Origin: G963668185 sp965237445
Lineage (GTDB): Bacteria > Chloroflexota > Dehalococcoidia > Lucifugimonadales > G963668185
Direction of reading: 5' to 3'
NCBI GenBank assembly: GCA_965237445.1
Contig: OZ250142.1
Span: forward strand, 2,170,001-2,234,000
DNA: 64,000 nt
This document shows, piece after piece, positions 16,335-26,207 of the stretch; within the stretch, counting starts at the first letter, position 1; every line of letters begins with the position of its first letter. The position numbers were made by a program, and so were the translations under genes. Under the pieces are notes generated by a model, which was given only the letters and a program-made list of their open reading frames with translations, searched no databases and had not been told where the DNA came from.

Positions 16335-17579
16335 CTACGCTGAGCTCCGATGCGCGGCGGGGGCGGGCAGGGCCCCGGCCGCGCCCACCAGCACGGCGCC
16401 GGCAGCGAACATGGCGGCGACAATCGAGAAGGCCATCGTGTAACTGCCTGTGGCGTCGTAGGTCAGGCCTACCAGCAGCGGCCCTCCTCCGAACGAGACG
16501 ACCATCGCCAGCGTGATCACCCCCATGATGGTGCCGAAGTGACGTACGCCGAACGTGTCCAGCACCACAAGCTGAAACAGGGAGCCGAACGCTCCTGTGA
16601 AGAACCCGAACACTGGTACCACGACCCAGACCGCCCGCGGGTCCGAGAACACCGTCATGGCGACCAGGAAGCCGGACATGCCGGCGAAGTCGACCATCAG
16701 CGCGAGCCGCGAGGAGACTCGCTCGGCCGCATACCCCACGGCGAACTTGCCGACCATGCCGGAGACGGCGAAGACCGCAAGGACGATCGAGGCCACTCGG
16801 AGGGAAGCGCCGTTGTCCGTCTGGTGCGTGATTATGTGCGGCATGATCGACGCGTACACGAACGTCCCCAGCACAACCGCCAGCGCGAGGGCGTAGAGCC
16901 TCGGGCTTGCAAGCGCCTCGCCCAGGGTAACGCCGGTCAGCACATGCTTTGCTCCCGCCGGAGTGTCCACGAGCTCGTCGCCTAGCTCTTCGCGCGTTGG
17001 AAAATCGCGGATGACTAGCACCACGAAGACCGCGATGCCGGCGGTTATCCCGGCCAGCACAACGTACGCGCCCTCCCATGACACGAGCGGCAGCAGAGCG
17101 CCGAGCATTGGCGGCATAATCAGCCCGCCGAAGTTGTTGCCCATCCCCGTGATGCCTATCACCCGGCCCCTTCTGCGGTGGAACCAGACGGCGATCAGCT
17201 TGCCTGTAATCGGAGAGGCGGCGCCGGCGAACCCCGCGTACTGCATGAAGCTGAGCGCGTACCACTGCCACAGGTCGGTCATCAGCGGCCTGAGCGCGAA
17301 CCCGGCGGCGATCATCGCGAGCGACGTTGCCATCACTGGTTTGATGCCGTGCCGGTCGCCGATCCCGCCGAGGAATGGCCCCAGCATGTTGCCGACCGCG
17401 GCAAACGAGAGCGAGGCGCTGATCTGCGCCCGGCTCCAGCCGAACGTGTCTTCCAGCGGTTCGATGAAGACGCCGAAGCCGTACACTCCGGAGCCGGTGC
17501 AGACACCCGTCGCCATGAACACCGCTGCCGCGCCCCACCAACCTGGATAGATTTTCCGGCTTCGCAGTCCTCTGATCAC
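16335..17579 (-). CDS. MFS transporter (monocarboxylate/OFA-like)
   Basis: About 414 residues with roughly 12 transmembrane helices. Recognisable parts are KIYPGWWGAAAVFMATGVC at the N-terminus, GVFIEPLEDTFGWSRAQISASLS (typical of MCT/OFA-type proteins) and GGIGDRHGIKPV (motif A). GTG at 17579 gives the normal N-terminus; further open frame upstream codes for non-MFS sequence. The ribosome binding site is weak. This family moves carboxylates, but the substrate is unknown. It lies upstream of sodN on the same strand. Confidence 0.85.
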   Translation of the reverse strand: MIRGLRSRKIYPGWWGAAAVFMATGVCTGSGVYGFGVFIEPLEDTFGWSRAQISASLSFAAVGNMLGPFLGGIGDRHGIKPVMATSLAMIAAGFALRPLMTDLWQWYALSFMQYAGFAGAASPITGKLIAVWFHRRRGRVIGITGMGNNFGGLIMPPMLGALLPLVSWEGAYVVLAGITAGIAVFVVLVIRDFPTREELGDELVDTPAGAKHVLTGVTLGEALASPRLYALALAVVLGTFVYASIMPHIITHQTDNGASLRVASIVLAVFAVSGMVGKFAVGYAAERVSSRLALMVDFAGMSGFLVAMTVFSDPRAVWVVVPVFGFFTGAFGSLFQLVVLDTFGVRHFGTIMGVITLAMVVSFGGGPLLVGLTYDATGSYTMAFSIVAAMFAAGAVLVGAAGALPAPAAHRSSA

Positions 17580-17766
17580 AAGGTCACGTATCCTACCCGT
17601 CCAGGGGACAGGCGAGAAGGTATCGAGCGCCGCTGATGCCGGCGACGCTCTGAGGCGTTCGTATAGAATCGCGAGCGACGATCCAAAGCCAGCCCTGCCT
17701 CCGGGGCCAGTCCCGGAACGCAAACTCGATGAGTAAGAACACCAGCCCCTGTGCCGAGACGACTCC

Positions 17767-18582
17767 GTGCAGCAGGCCGTAGTCCTGGGGCTGCTCCAGG
17801 GGGTCCTGGAGTGGCTGCCCGTCAGCTCGCAGGGCATCGTGGCCGCGGTGTACACGCTCGTCTTCGGCGGCGATGCGGACGACGCGGTCAGCTACTCGCT
17901 CTGGCTGCACGTCGGGACCGTGCCGTCCGTGCTTCTGGCATTCAGGTCCGAGGTCGCAGGTGTCCTGCGTGAGCTCTTCACCCGGCCGGCGGTCGTAGCG
18001 TCCAGATTGCGCGCCGGACGAGGCCCCCAGGGCCTGACCGCCTTCCTGGTACTGGCGACGGCCGCCAGCGCGGTGGCGGGACTGCCGCTTGTCCTGTTCC
18101 TGGACGAACTGTCGGAGCAAGCCGGTGCCGCGACGATGATCTTCGTTGGCGCGGCCTTGCTCCTCACCGGCTTCCTGCAGCTACGGCGGCCGTCCGCCGG
18201 GGAGCGCAACCGTGAGGACCTGGGCTTGCGCGACAGCCTCCTGGCCGGCTTGGCTCAGGGCCTGTCGGTCATTCCGGGACTTAGCCGGTCGGGACTAACC
18301 GTGGCCTCGCTACTGTGGCGAGGGCTCGACAGGCGGGAGGCGCTGGTCGCGAGCTTCCTGATGAGCGTGCCCGCGAGCCTGGGCGCGGCGCTGCTCGTTG
18401 CACTGCGCGGCGACGTGGCTCTCACCGCCGAGTCCGCGGTCGCGGCCGCCGTCGCCTTCTGCGCGGGGCTGGCGACGATCAGGGCGCTGGTCGCCGTAGC
18501 CGAGCGCGTCAACTTCGGCGCGTTCGTCCTGCTCGTTGGCGCGGCCGTCATCGCCGGCGCGGCCTGGCAGGCGGCAGGGTAG
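17767..18582 (+). CDS. uppP: Undecaprenyl-diphosphatase (UppP/BacA) family protein
   Basis: A 271-residue integral membrane protein with about eight helices. It keeps both family motifs: LLQGVLEWLPVSSQG near residues 9-23 (canonical E-F-L-P-x-S-S-x-G-H) and SVIPGLSRSGLTVASLLWRG near residues 168-187 (PGxSRSG). The His after the first motif is replaced (SSQGI rather than SSTGHL), as in some archaeal-like members. The family dephosphorylates undecaprenyl pyrophosphate to recycle the cell-wall lipid carrier. GTG start. Activity is likely but not certain given the altered first motif. Confidence 0.82.
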   Translation: MQQAVVLGLLQGVLEWLPVSSQGIVAAVYTLVFGGDADDAVSYSLWLHVGTVPSVLLAFRSEVAGVLRELFTRPAVVASRLRAGRGPQGLTAFLVLATAASAVAGLPLVLFLDELSEQAGAATMIFVGAALLLTGFLQLRRPSAGERNREDLGLRDSLLAGLAQGLSVIPGLSRSGLTVASLLWRGLDRREALVASFLMSVPASLGAALLVALRGDVALTAESAVAAAVAFCAGLATIRALVAVAERVNFGAFVLLVGAAVIAGAAWQAAG

Positions 18583-18626
18583 GAGCGCAGTCGAGGGCCC
18601 TCAAATCCGGCTCCGGCGAAAAATGT

Positions 18627-18750
18627 GTTCCATTATGTTCCGTTTTGTTCCATTTCGTAGCTGGGACGGGGGAGACTTCGGTGCATCAATGGAACATCTT
18701 TGGAACCTAAACGGAACCTTTCCGGGGCCAGAATGGAACACGAATGGAAC
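18627..18750. repeat. Phased GTNNC/GNNAC inverted-arm element, copy C
   Basis: The left arm has GTTCC at 18627, 18637 and 18647 and GTAGC at 18657, an exact 10-bp period. The right arm has GGAAC at 18691, 18702, 18713, 18735 and 18746, an 11-bp period with a decayed unit (GGGGC) at 18724. Ends read TGTTCCATT and, inverted, AATGGAACA. It is intergenic between uppP and the methyltransferase gene. It shares layout and spacer bases with the elements at 29164 and 47554 but differs in the NN dinucleotide. Confidence 0.8.
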
Positions 18751-18886
18751 ACGGTAAGGGCGCGGTACTGGACCGATGCGAAGGCACCGGCATTCAGGGA
18801 CTCTCGATGTGTTTCAAGATGCATGGCTCAAGCTTAGCACAGATGTACGCGCTAGGCAAGGGGAGAAAGCCGGATCCTGGCGTGAG

Positions 18887-21796
18887 CTAGATGACCAGGG
18901 ACGCGCCTTTTGGTCGCTTCTTGCCGCCGTGGACGGAGGGCTCAGCGCACCACTTGGCTGCGAGGCGTCTGACAGCTCTGTAAGTGTCCTCGTCGAACTC
19001 GAGGAGGTCACACACCACGCGACGGTCCAAACGGGCTCGATTGGGGTCGGCGTCAGCGAGGTACGCGGGTTGAAGCTCCAAGTCGCGGAAGTCTTCGAAC
19101 ATCTTCTGGGCGGTCTCAAGTTGCTCGTCGCTGAGAGTACGGAAGTCCAACACGGGCAGCGATTCGGCGGAGCGGATGGTCATGTCACCGCGACCGCCTT
19201 GCTGTCTACTGGAGTGCCACCAATAGGACAGCAGACCAAGCGTTGAGTTACACCAGAGGGCGATTGGAAGGTCGAAGCGCGTATCTGAGAATTTTACGTT
19301 TGGCCAAGCCCTGCCGCCGATGCTCGCTTGTGCAGTGAACGCTACTGTCAAGGATTGAGAGTTGAAACGAAAGCCCCGGCTTAGGTGTGCCCGGCTAGCT
19401 GTAGACCAGATTTGGTGGGCTCGTTTCTCCATTCCTGGCCGTACATGTAGCTGTGAATCAGGCTTGCAGACGATATTTTTCTCATTCTTGGCGTTGTGGT
19501 TCCAGATGGACGGATAAGTAGCGGTTGAACTGGCTGGACCCTTGGTGAACGGTCCTTTGTGGGCCGGGCTGATGAACATTTGGGAATCCAGCCCCCTTCG
19601 TCCTATGTGATCCAGGTGTGCCATCGATACTTCTCGAGCTTTGGGTTCGGCAGGCAACCATAGCTTGCCGTTGGACAGCGAATGCGCAGCTTGGGCTACT
19701 GAAGAGTCTAAAATACGCGCTGTACCCCATCCCTCCTCGTAGTCGCTAGTAGGCGCGTCCAATAGTTCGCCAGCCGGCGTATCACCGCAGTAGAGGGGAA
19801 TGCCTCCGTATGGTCCGTCTTCGAGGCGGCGCTTTGACGTGTCAGCTAGGATCAATCTGGCAAACTCCGACGCCTCTACGAAACCGGCGGGTCTGCGCCG
19901 CAGCGAAACGAAACTCGCTCGACGGTTGGACTCTTCAATCTGCGGCGTCTTTCGGGCAATAACCAGGCATTCCGCTATCCCGGTATCCGAAGAGAACGAC
20001 ATATCTTTTCCGTTGGCGGCGATGCTGAGTACGGTCATATCAGTGTATTCGGTCGCCATCAACTCCCTGAATCCGGACCAGGAGGCCCCGTTGATCGCCG
20101 TGAAAGGCAACACGAGAGCAAGAACTCCGTTGGCGCGCAGCTTCTTGTCAGCAAGTGCGATGAATGCCGATGCAAGGCCAGCGTGACCGTGGTAGCAGGT
20201 GTCCTTGGACATGCGCTTCATTTGACTCGCCATGGCTGATTGGTCTTCAGGAGAGGCGTCGAACGCGGCGAACGCGGCGGTCAGCACGCCCGAGGCCGAA
20301 TCCCTGTGCTTGGTGTTGCTCGTAAACGGTGGATTCATGATGATCAAGTCGAAGCCTTCATCCGGGATATCCGCGATGACGTAGGCGGCAGTCTCTTCAC
20401 CGATCCGTCCCGTTCGCTTGGCTGGGTCGCTGGTGTTGAACAGAGTCATCGCAGATGATGACTGCAGAAGCTCAAGGGAGCCGATCTTTACGCTGCCGTC
20501 CTCTTGCCTACCGTATGGGAGCGTATAGAGCCGCGAACTCCTGAATTCGACGTCAGGGTAAGCGCCGGATAGTGTTGAACCTGTGATATGAATTGCCGAC
20601 GGCATGACATCACAGCCGAAAAGGACACTCTCCATCATGGCGGGATGTAGCTTCTCCGGGTCGCCGCCGGCGCGCTCGTGGCGGGCGGCGACCTGCTCGT
20701 ATACAGCCGAGAGCAACGCGCCAGTCCCGCAGGCAAAGTCACCGATGCGCAACCTGCCGATCGCATTCGCGTCCGACCAGTCAATGCCGTCCATCTTGGC
20801 GACAGCAAGCCTGGCCAGCAGCGCCGCTGAGGCGGGCAGGGTGTAGAAGGTGGCCAGATACTTTCGGTCGGCGATGAGCTTCTGGAAGATGCGGCCGGTG
20901 AGGTGGTGGGCGTTTTCGATTCCGGTCGCGCTCACTTCTCCAACCGTGAGCTCCAGCGTGCGCAGCATCCTTGCTGCGTGCCCTGCAGGCAGTTGTCTGA
21001 GGATGTCTCTGCCGATTGAGAAGATGGGGAAGTAGTTGATGTCGAGGATGTCAGACCATTCGGCGAGTGTTTCCATTTGCGGATTCGGGACGTCGCGCCC
21101 GCAAACGAGATTTAGTGGCCTGATGTTCGTTGCGTGTTGAGTCCCGGCGATGCGTTCGTGGAATACCATGGCGTTGGCGATAATGGCGCAAGCCATACGA
21201 CGTGTCTGAGGAACGTTGGTCATTCCGAGCAGGCGGGCAATTCCAGTATTGACGGCTGGTCTTGTGGTGTCCATCTCGTCAAGTATCGCCGCAACCCTGT
21301 CAATCCCCTGCTGCAGCGCATCAGCGGCTGCGTCGACCGCCTTTTCGGGCACGGACACAAGCCTTAGCAGGTCGGCGAGGTCCTCTACGGAGCCCTCAAG
21401 CCATCCCGACTCCGGAAATCGGCTGATGCCGGGGGCCTCGTCATTGAACACACAGTACGAGAGGCGTGCGCCCGACAGTGCGGATGCCAAGTCGTCAGCG
21501 CCCGCGATAGCGTCTGGGTACTTGAGCGCCACGACCGCCTCGACACTACGCCGGCCATCAACGACTTCCAGGCCGAGACGGGACTTAGCCTCGGCTTCCA
21601 CCGTTCGTGCGGGCTCGTACTCCGCTTCAACGATCACAGGTGCGCGACCAGGCTCGGTTAGTATGATGTCGGGCTGGAGACCGGGTTGGTCAACGATTGC
21701 GCGAACATTCTCTGATCGGACTCTCCACGCTCGCGCCATTGGCTGAAGCAACGCGCCGAGGGCGTTGTTGACGCTAGGCTCAGTCTGACGTGGCAT
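18887..21796 (-). CDS. Large N6-adenine-type DNA methyltransferase with nuclease-like N-terminus
   Basis: A 969-residue protein. The N-terminus has QPDIILTEPG and VIVEAEYEP (residues 41-61), which looks like a PD-(D/E)XK core with E-x-E in place of E-x-K. YLATFYTLPASAALLA (about 313-328), IGDFACGTGALL (motif I, 351-362) and LIIMNPPFTSN (motif IV, NPPF at 488-491) mark a gamma-class N6-adenine methyltransferase of the type I/IIG kind. The C-terminal half is probably target recognition. GGAGACGAT precedes ATG. No separate restriction or specificity gene is beside it. It may be a fused type IIG-like restriction-modification or other defence protein; methylation is surer than cleavage. Confidence 0.8.
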   Translation of the reverse strand: MPRQTEPSVNNALGALLQPMARAWRVRSENVRAIVDQPGLQPDIILTEPGRAPVIVEAEYEPARTVEAEAKSRLGLEVVDGRRSVEAVVALKYPDAIAGADDLASALSGARLSYCVFNDEAPGISRFPESGWLEGSVEDLADLLRLVSVPEKAVDAAADALQQGIDRVAAILDEMDTTRPAVNTGIARLLGMTNVPQTRRMACAIIANAMVFHERIAGTQHATNIRPLNLVCGRDVPNPQMETLAEWSDILDINYFPIFSIGRDILRQLPAGHAARMLRTLELTVGEVSATGIENAHHLTGRIFQKLIADRKYLATFYTLPASAALLARLAVAKMDGIDWSDANAIGRLRIGDFACGTGALLSAVYEQVAARHERAGGDPEKLHPAMMESVLFGCDVMPSAIHITGSTLSGAYPDVEFRSSRLYTLPYGRQEDGSVKIGSLELLQSSSAMTLFNTSDPAKRTGRIGEETAAYVIADIPDEGFDLIIMNPPFTSNTKHRDSASGVLTAAFAAFDASPEDQSAMASQMKRMSKDTCYHGHAGLASAFIALADKKLRANGVLALVLPFTAINGASWSGFRELMATEYTDMTVLSIAANGKDMSFSSDTGIAECLVIARKTPQIEESNRRASFVSLRRRPAGFVEASEFARLILADTSKRRLEDGPYGGIPLYCGDTPAGELLDAPTSDYEEGWGTARILDSSVAQAAHSLSNGKLWLPAEPKAREVSMAHLDHIGRRGLDSQMFISPAHKGPFTKGPASSTATYPSIWNHNAKNEKNIVCKPDSQLHVRPGMEKRAHQIWSTASRAHLSRGFRFNSQSLTVAFTAQASIGGRAWPNVKFSDTRFDLPIALWCNSTLGLLSYWWHSSRQQGGRGDMTIRSAESLPVLDFRTLSDEQLETAQKMFEDFRDLELQPAYLADADPNRARLDRRVVCDLLEFDEDTYRAVRRLAAKWCAEPSVHGGKKRPKGASLVI

Positions 21797-21952
21797 TTAT
21801 CGTCTCCAAACGAGGTGCATATTCGAATCGGTCAGAGTGGCTCAGAATTGCCATGATGTGCAATCTTAGTACGTGTGTTCTCGGAGTGCAACAAGACATG
21901 GAATCGAAGGGTTGGCACTGGCCTTACAGCTATCAGAGACAAGGCCCCGAAC

Positions 21953-22242
21953 CCTCCTATGATGCCATTTCCGGGAGGTTCGCCTAATGCGGAGCATCAA
22001 CACAGGTGTGGAGCGCTTTGGACAATGACAACAATGAAGTCTCGGACGAAGTAATGGAACGCTACAAGCACATGGTGGCGGCCACGGAGTACACATCGCT
22101 GTCCAGGATGGGGTACGAGAATTGCATTATCGAGGGCATGAAGCCCTTTACGCTCGGCCAAAAAGCTTGTGTCGGGGGCACGCACGCTGCGGTACCTTCC
22201 AATCAGGCCGGACCTGGTGGCCGAGGTACGAGGGGGAGAGCC
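21953..22242 (+). repeat. Imperfect direct repeat, copy 1 (RraA leader plus 5' coding part)
   Basis: Aligns with 26342-26624 through both the upstream leader (CCATTTCCGGGAGGTTCGC in both) and the first roughly 80 codons of the RraA-like gene. Several point changes and small indels separate the copies. Homology stops on both sides, so one end of a gene was duplicated about 4.4 kb away. Confidence 0.88.
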
Positions 22243-22260
22243 GAGTGCCGGGAGCTCGGT
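22006..22260 (+). pseudogene. Truncated RraA-like pseudogene
   Basis: Reads LDNDNNEVSDEVMERYKHM, then GYENCIIEGMKPFTLGQK in frame like the intact gene at 26407, then shifts frame (the intact copy continues LVSRARTLRYLP). The matching DNA goes on to 22242 in another frame and then ends, so about two thirds of the gene is missing. It keeps the same leader as the working copy. It is a dead duplicate. Confidence 0.85.
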
Positions 22261-22453
22261 GCCATAGTGTTCCTCGGCACGCGCCGCAGTTTGTAGTCAG
22301 TGCGAATCCTCACGCAGTTGGCCATCGACGTTCGAGGCGTAACAGGTGTGATACGCTCCTGCACCAGCCTAGTTCAAGGGTGAGTATCAGCATGACTTCC
22401 CGCACTCTTGCTCCGGTACCCTTGCTCCCTGAATTCCGTGCAGGTTGCCGGCA

Positions 22454-23188
22454 ATGGCACTAGTCTTCGAAGTTGATGATGTCGAGTTCAGCTACGGCCG
22501 TCGCAACGTCCTCAATGGACTCACTCTCGCGGTGGACCGGTCGGAGATCTTCGGTATCCTCGGCGCCAATGGCGCCGGCAAGACGACGCTGATGCGACTA
22601 CTCATCGGCCTTCAGATGCCGTCCTCCGGCTCGATCCGTGTGTTCGGCGAACCGCCTTCTTCTCGCGTCAACGGCCGCATCGGATACATGCCGCAGCAGA
22701 GCGCCCTCTATCAAGAACTATCGGCCCGCCAGAACGTTAGCTTCTTCGCACGGATGTATGGACTCTCCAAGTCTAAGGAGCGGCGCGAAGCAGTCGCCAG
22801 GGCCTTGGAGTGGGTGGAACTGACCGAACGCCAAAACGACCCGCTGACGCGCCTGAGCGGCGGCATGCGCCAGCGAGTCAGCCTCGCCATTGCGCTCGTA
22901 CACGAGCCCGACCTCCTGGTTCTAGACGAGCCGACTGTGGGACTCGACCCGGAGCTCCGGGCCTCGTTCTGGGAGAACTTCCGCGAGATGGCGTCCTCCG
23001 GCACGACTCTGATCATTTCGAGCCATACGATGGACGATGCCGCGCACTGCCACCGTTTAGCCTTTATCCAGGAGGGACGCATCGTCGCCCTGGGGACTCC
23101 AGATGAGTTGCGGGAGGCGGCGGGCCGGGACGAGGCTACGCTGGAGGACGCCTTTCTGCATTTTGTCAGGCAGGGTGAATTGTCGTGA
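22454..23188 (+). CDS. ABC-2 type transporter ATP-binding protein
   Basis: About 244 residues. Walker A is GANGAGKTT (near residue 37), Q-loop YMPQQSALY, signature LSGGMRQRVSLA, Walker B LLVLDEPTVGLDP, and a switch His in IISSHTMDDA. The frame opens at TTG 22445, but ATG 22454 gives MALVFEVDDVEFSYG and has GCAGG upstream. It overlaps the permease gene by four bases (GTGA). Together they form an exporter of the CcmA/DrrAB kind; substrate unknown (drug, lipid or peptide). Confidence 0.88.
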   Translation: MALVFEVDDVEFSYGRRNVLNGLTLAVDRSEIFGILGANGAGKTTLMRLLIGLQMPSSGSIRVFGEPPSSRVNGRIGYMPQQSALYQELSARQNVSFFARMYGLSKSKERREAVARALEWVELTERQNDPLTRLSGGMRQRVSLAIALVHEPDLLVLDEPTVGLDPELRASFWENFREMASSGTTLIISSHTMDDAAHCHRLAFIQEGRIVALGTPDELREAAGRDEATLEDAFLHFVRQGELS

Positions 23189-23916
23189 CTATCGACCGGA
23201 CCCTGGCCATAGCCTCGAGGATCGTTAACCAGATCACACGTGACCATCGATCCCTAGCATTGATAATAGTCGCGCCAATCATTGTGATGTCGTTGGTTGG
23301 GTTCTCCTTCGCGGACCAGCGGGACATCCTGAATCGCGTAGCTCCTGGCCTGATCGGCGTGTTCGTCCTCTTCTTCGTCTTTATCCTTACGGGCGTGAGC
23401 TTCCTGCGGGAGAGAGCCCAGGGAACGCTCGAAAGGCTGCTGACCACGCCGGTTGGCGGCGCGGACATCCTGGCCGGCTACCTGCTGGGATTCCTGCTGT
23501 TCGCGGGGATACAGTCCGTCGTCATCCTGTTCTACACCATCTTCGCCCTGCGGATCGACTACGAAGGATCTCTATGGCAGATCTTCGTGCTCCTCTTCAT
23601 CGTCACACTGGTTGCGGTCAGCCTCGGGATCTTCATCTCTACATTTGCCCGGAACGAGTTCCAGGTTGTGCAGTTCATCCCTGTAATACTGTTGCCGCAG
23701 ATTTTCCTGTCGGGCGCCGTCCTGCCGACGGAACAGCTACCGGGCTACTTCCAGGCCGCGGGCAAGGCCCTGCCGCTCACATATGCGGTGGACGGCCTGA
23801 AGGCAGTCATGCTCCACGGGGAGTCCCTGGGAGGTATCGGCCGGGAGCTAGCCGCTCTGGGCGGATTCGCGATCGGGCTGCTAGTCCTCGCCTTAATGAC
23901 CGTTCGCCGCACTTAA
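23185..23916 (+). CDS. ABC-2 type transporter permease
   Basis: A 243-residue protein with about six transmembrane helices. It contains the ABC-2 loop FLRERAQGTLERLLTTPVGGADILAGYLLG (after helix 2) and PQIFLSGAVLPTEQLPGYFQ with YAVDGLKAVML, typical of DrrB/NodJ-like permeases. GTG start overlaps the ATPase stop. It works as partner of the upstream ATP-binding protein. Confidence 0.87.
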   Translation: MTIDRTLAIASRIVNQITRDHRSLALIIVAPIIVMSLVGFSFADQRDILNRVAPGLIGVFVLFFVFILTGVSFLRERAQGTLERLLTTPVGGADILAGYLLGFLLFAGIQSVVILFYTIFALRIDYEGSLWQIFVLLFIVTLVAVSLGIFISTFARNEFQVVQFIPVILLPQIFLSGAVLPTEQLPGYFQAAGKALPLTYAVDGLKAVMLHGESLGGIGRELAALGGFAIGLLVLALMTVRRT

Positions 23917-24710
23917 GCGTCGTTGGGTTTGCCGGTGTACGGCAGGTGCTCGGTACTGAAGCTATGGAGGCGCTGCTTTGACCGACTCTGCACACCCGAC
24001 CATGGGCTGTTCGCCAATTTGGACTGGAGGCAACGTGCCATTCTTACGTAAACCGCTTGAGATTCTGTCTGGAATTGTACGTTCGATGTTCGAGGTGAAG
24101 AACCAAGGGTTCTTTGTCCTGTGGGATGGAGCCGACATATCACTTGGATCAGCGCCCTAGGATACTGTTGGTTCTCCAACGGATCGTCGTTGATCGTAGG
24201 CCCCCGTGCAAAGCATTGGGGACTTTAGAAATGTCCTTCAGGCCGTGTTTCGGCGGGAAGAATCAAGCTTGTATAAGAATTCCTCGAGCAGGTGTGGCAT
24301 CCATTGACTTGCCCGTAGGATTTACGTGCTTCAATAACTGCTGAAGTTCGCAGGAAGGGAAAGAGCCGAGATGAGGCTTGATTCAAAACATACGTCAAGC
24401 CATTTGCATCCTGTGGGATCTCCCTATGAACCTTATGGACGCCATTAGAGGCGATTTCTTCTTGCTCGCAAAGTAGTACACCATCGCGGTAACAGCCCCT
24501 GCTTGCTGTGGAGAGCGTAGTAAGCAAAGTATCCTGCAGCGGTAGGTGAAGTGTTGGAGCCCGACTTAGTGTCGCGCCAACTATCGCAATGGAGTCATCA
24601 GCCAATTGCGGGAGCTTGGATCACTCCAGGCAAAGGTAGATCCACGCTAAGGTTGGCGCCCAATTTTGGCCTTCGTCAGGTTTCCCAGGCGGATTGAACA
24701 CCGAGGCCGT
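23917..24710. other. Gene-free stretch, nothing recognised
   Basis: About 790 bases between the ABC permease and the end of the DUF2779 pseudogene. Short frames on both strands lack motifs and ribosome binding sites. It may be decayed coding sequence inside the region between the two RraA repeats. Confidence 0.5.
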
Positions 24711-26207
24711 CTATGTGCTCACTTCCGTCAACAGTGCCTCATAGACGTGCACCATTGCCTCAGTGTCACGACTGCAATAGGCTAGCAGTGCCTCTCTGAT
24801 TTGCGCCGCTTCGGGCTCGTCGACCTTCTCGCGGACGAGTTGCTCATACTGGGCGGCCGCAGAGGTCCCGTCCCGAATCTCCAGGTCTTTGTAGTCCAGG
24901 GCAGGGACCAGTGCCGATGCAACCGACTTGATGGAGAAGCTGCCGCGGAAGTTGGCATGGTAGTAGCTGCTTCTGACTATTGGCAGCAGGTCTACTATCG
25001 TCCCCTGAGTTCCAAGAGACGGCTCCGATAAGGCGCCATCTCCTCTGCCAGGCGCTTAAGGACGGTGTCTTCGTAACTCGAGTAAGTCACAACCGGGCCT
25101 ACCGGAGGCACCGACTCTAGCAGGCTCTCCATGAAGCGCTTCCTGGGATCTCCAACACCGTCGTCCAGGAAATACTTGTGGACCAGACTGCCGTCGGAGG
25201 CGCGCACGTGCAGCGACCACTGAAAGGGAATGGCCTGATAGGGGCGCGTGCCCGGGAAGATAGGAACTGCCGGGCTGAGAGTCTCGAAGTCCAAGAAACT
25301 TGCCGGAGCGCCTATTTCCGCCAACTTGGTCCCTAACTCTGTGCTCACGTAAGTTTCCCCTGTAACAACGCTTGCCTGCACGCGGCGCTGCAATGCGGAC
25401 AGCCCTGAAAAGCCTGGGAGGGATGCTGCTAATGTCGGTAATGCCCGCGTCCCTGAACCGTTCTTCGAGCGGCCGCCTGAGATTGGGCAGTAGCCTTATG
25501 GGATGCTCCGGCTCGCCTTGATGGCAATGCCCGAAAAACGGGCAGACGTATGGGGTAGAGCAGTGCCGACCCGTGGTAATGTCCGGCGTCTCGTCCGTAT
25601 TCAGCATCTGGCGCATTCGCGCAAGCTCAACTGGCACAGCGTCCTCGATATACTCCCTTGCCAGCTCAGTTACGTCCTCCAGTTTGAACAACGCCTGGAG
25701 GGAGTGGTCACCTCCCAGATAGACGTAGTTTCGGTTGATATGCATCAGGTACGCGCGCCTGATTGTGATACCGCATCTCTCCACCGCGTACGTCTGGACC
25801 GCAATGTCTGGGATATGAACATCCTTCCGTCTCGTCGTTGACTTCACCTCGATCAGGTCAAAGTTGCCTCCGTCAGTCCGCCTGAGAATGTCCACTCTGG
25901 TCCGGATACCTTCGAAGGAGAACGCAGGCTCATACAGTGCCGGGATTGACGTGTCCGCCAGTAACCTGCGGGTGGTTCTTTCCGCCTGGCGCTGCTCGTA
26001 ATATGGTTCCCGAACAAGCCTGCCGCCCGGGAATCGCTGCCGCGCGAGCTCTCCAACAGCGGTCCCCGAGTCAAAGATGGCTTGCTGGCTGGGCGCCACC
26101 TCATCCGCCAGGTCGCGGTGGTAGCTCTCCAGGTAAAGGCGTTTCAAGCACTGCAGGCCAGCCAGAAACCTCGATTTGGACAGCCATGGATGTGCGTTGA
26201 TGGACAT
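24711..26207 (-). pseudogene. DUF2779 family nuclease, broken by two frameshifts
   Basis: The N-terminal part (from ATG 26207) has HPWLSKSRFLAGLQCLKRLYLE and TRVDILRRTD..DLIEVKSTT, a RecB/Cas4-like nuclease core, and a Cys cluster (CSTPYVCPFFGHC). Near 25400-25422 the frame shifts; the next part reads ASFLDFETLSPAVPIFPGTR, an RNase H/DEDD-like exonuclease start. Near 25008-25018 the frame shifts again and continues DLLPIVRSSYYHANFRGSFS to a stop at 24711. Joined, the parts give a normal-length DUF2779 protein of about 495 residues. Two separate shifts suggest a real pseudogene, although assembly error cannot be excluded. Confidence 0.85.

Noticed and set aside
15805..17541. A 578-codon minus-strand frame ending with the nickel superoxide dismutase.
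   Set aside because: The first 425 codons read across the MFS gene in another frame and are Arg/Gly-rich without motifs; only the last 152 codons are the enzyme.
18627..18750. The GTTCC/GGAAC array as a CRISPR array.
   Set aside because: The units are 5 bases at 10-11-base spacing; CRISPR repeats and spacers are both much longer, and no cas genes are near.
24225..24605. A 126-codon minus-strand frame in the gap after the ABC transporter.
   Set aside because: No recognisable motif, no Shine-Dalgarno, and composition unlike neighbouring genes.
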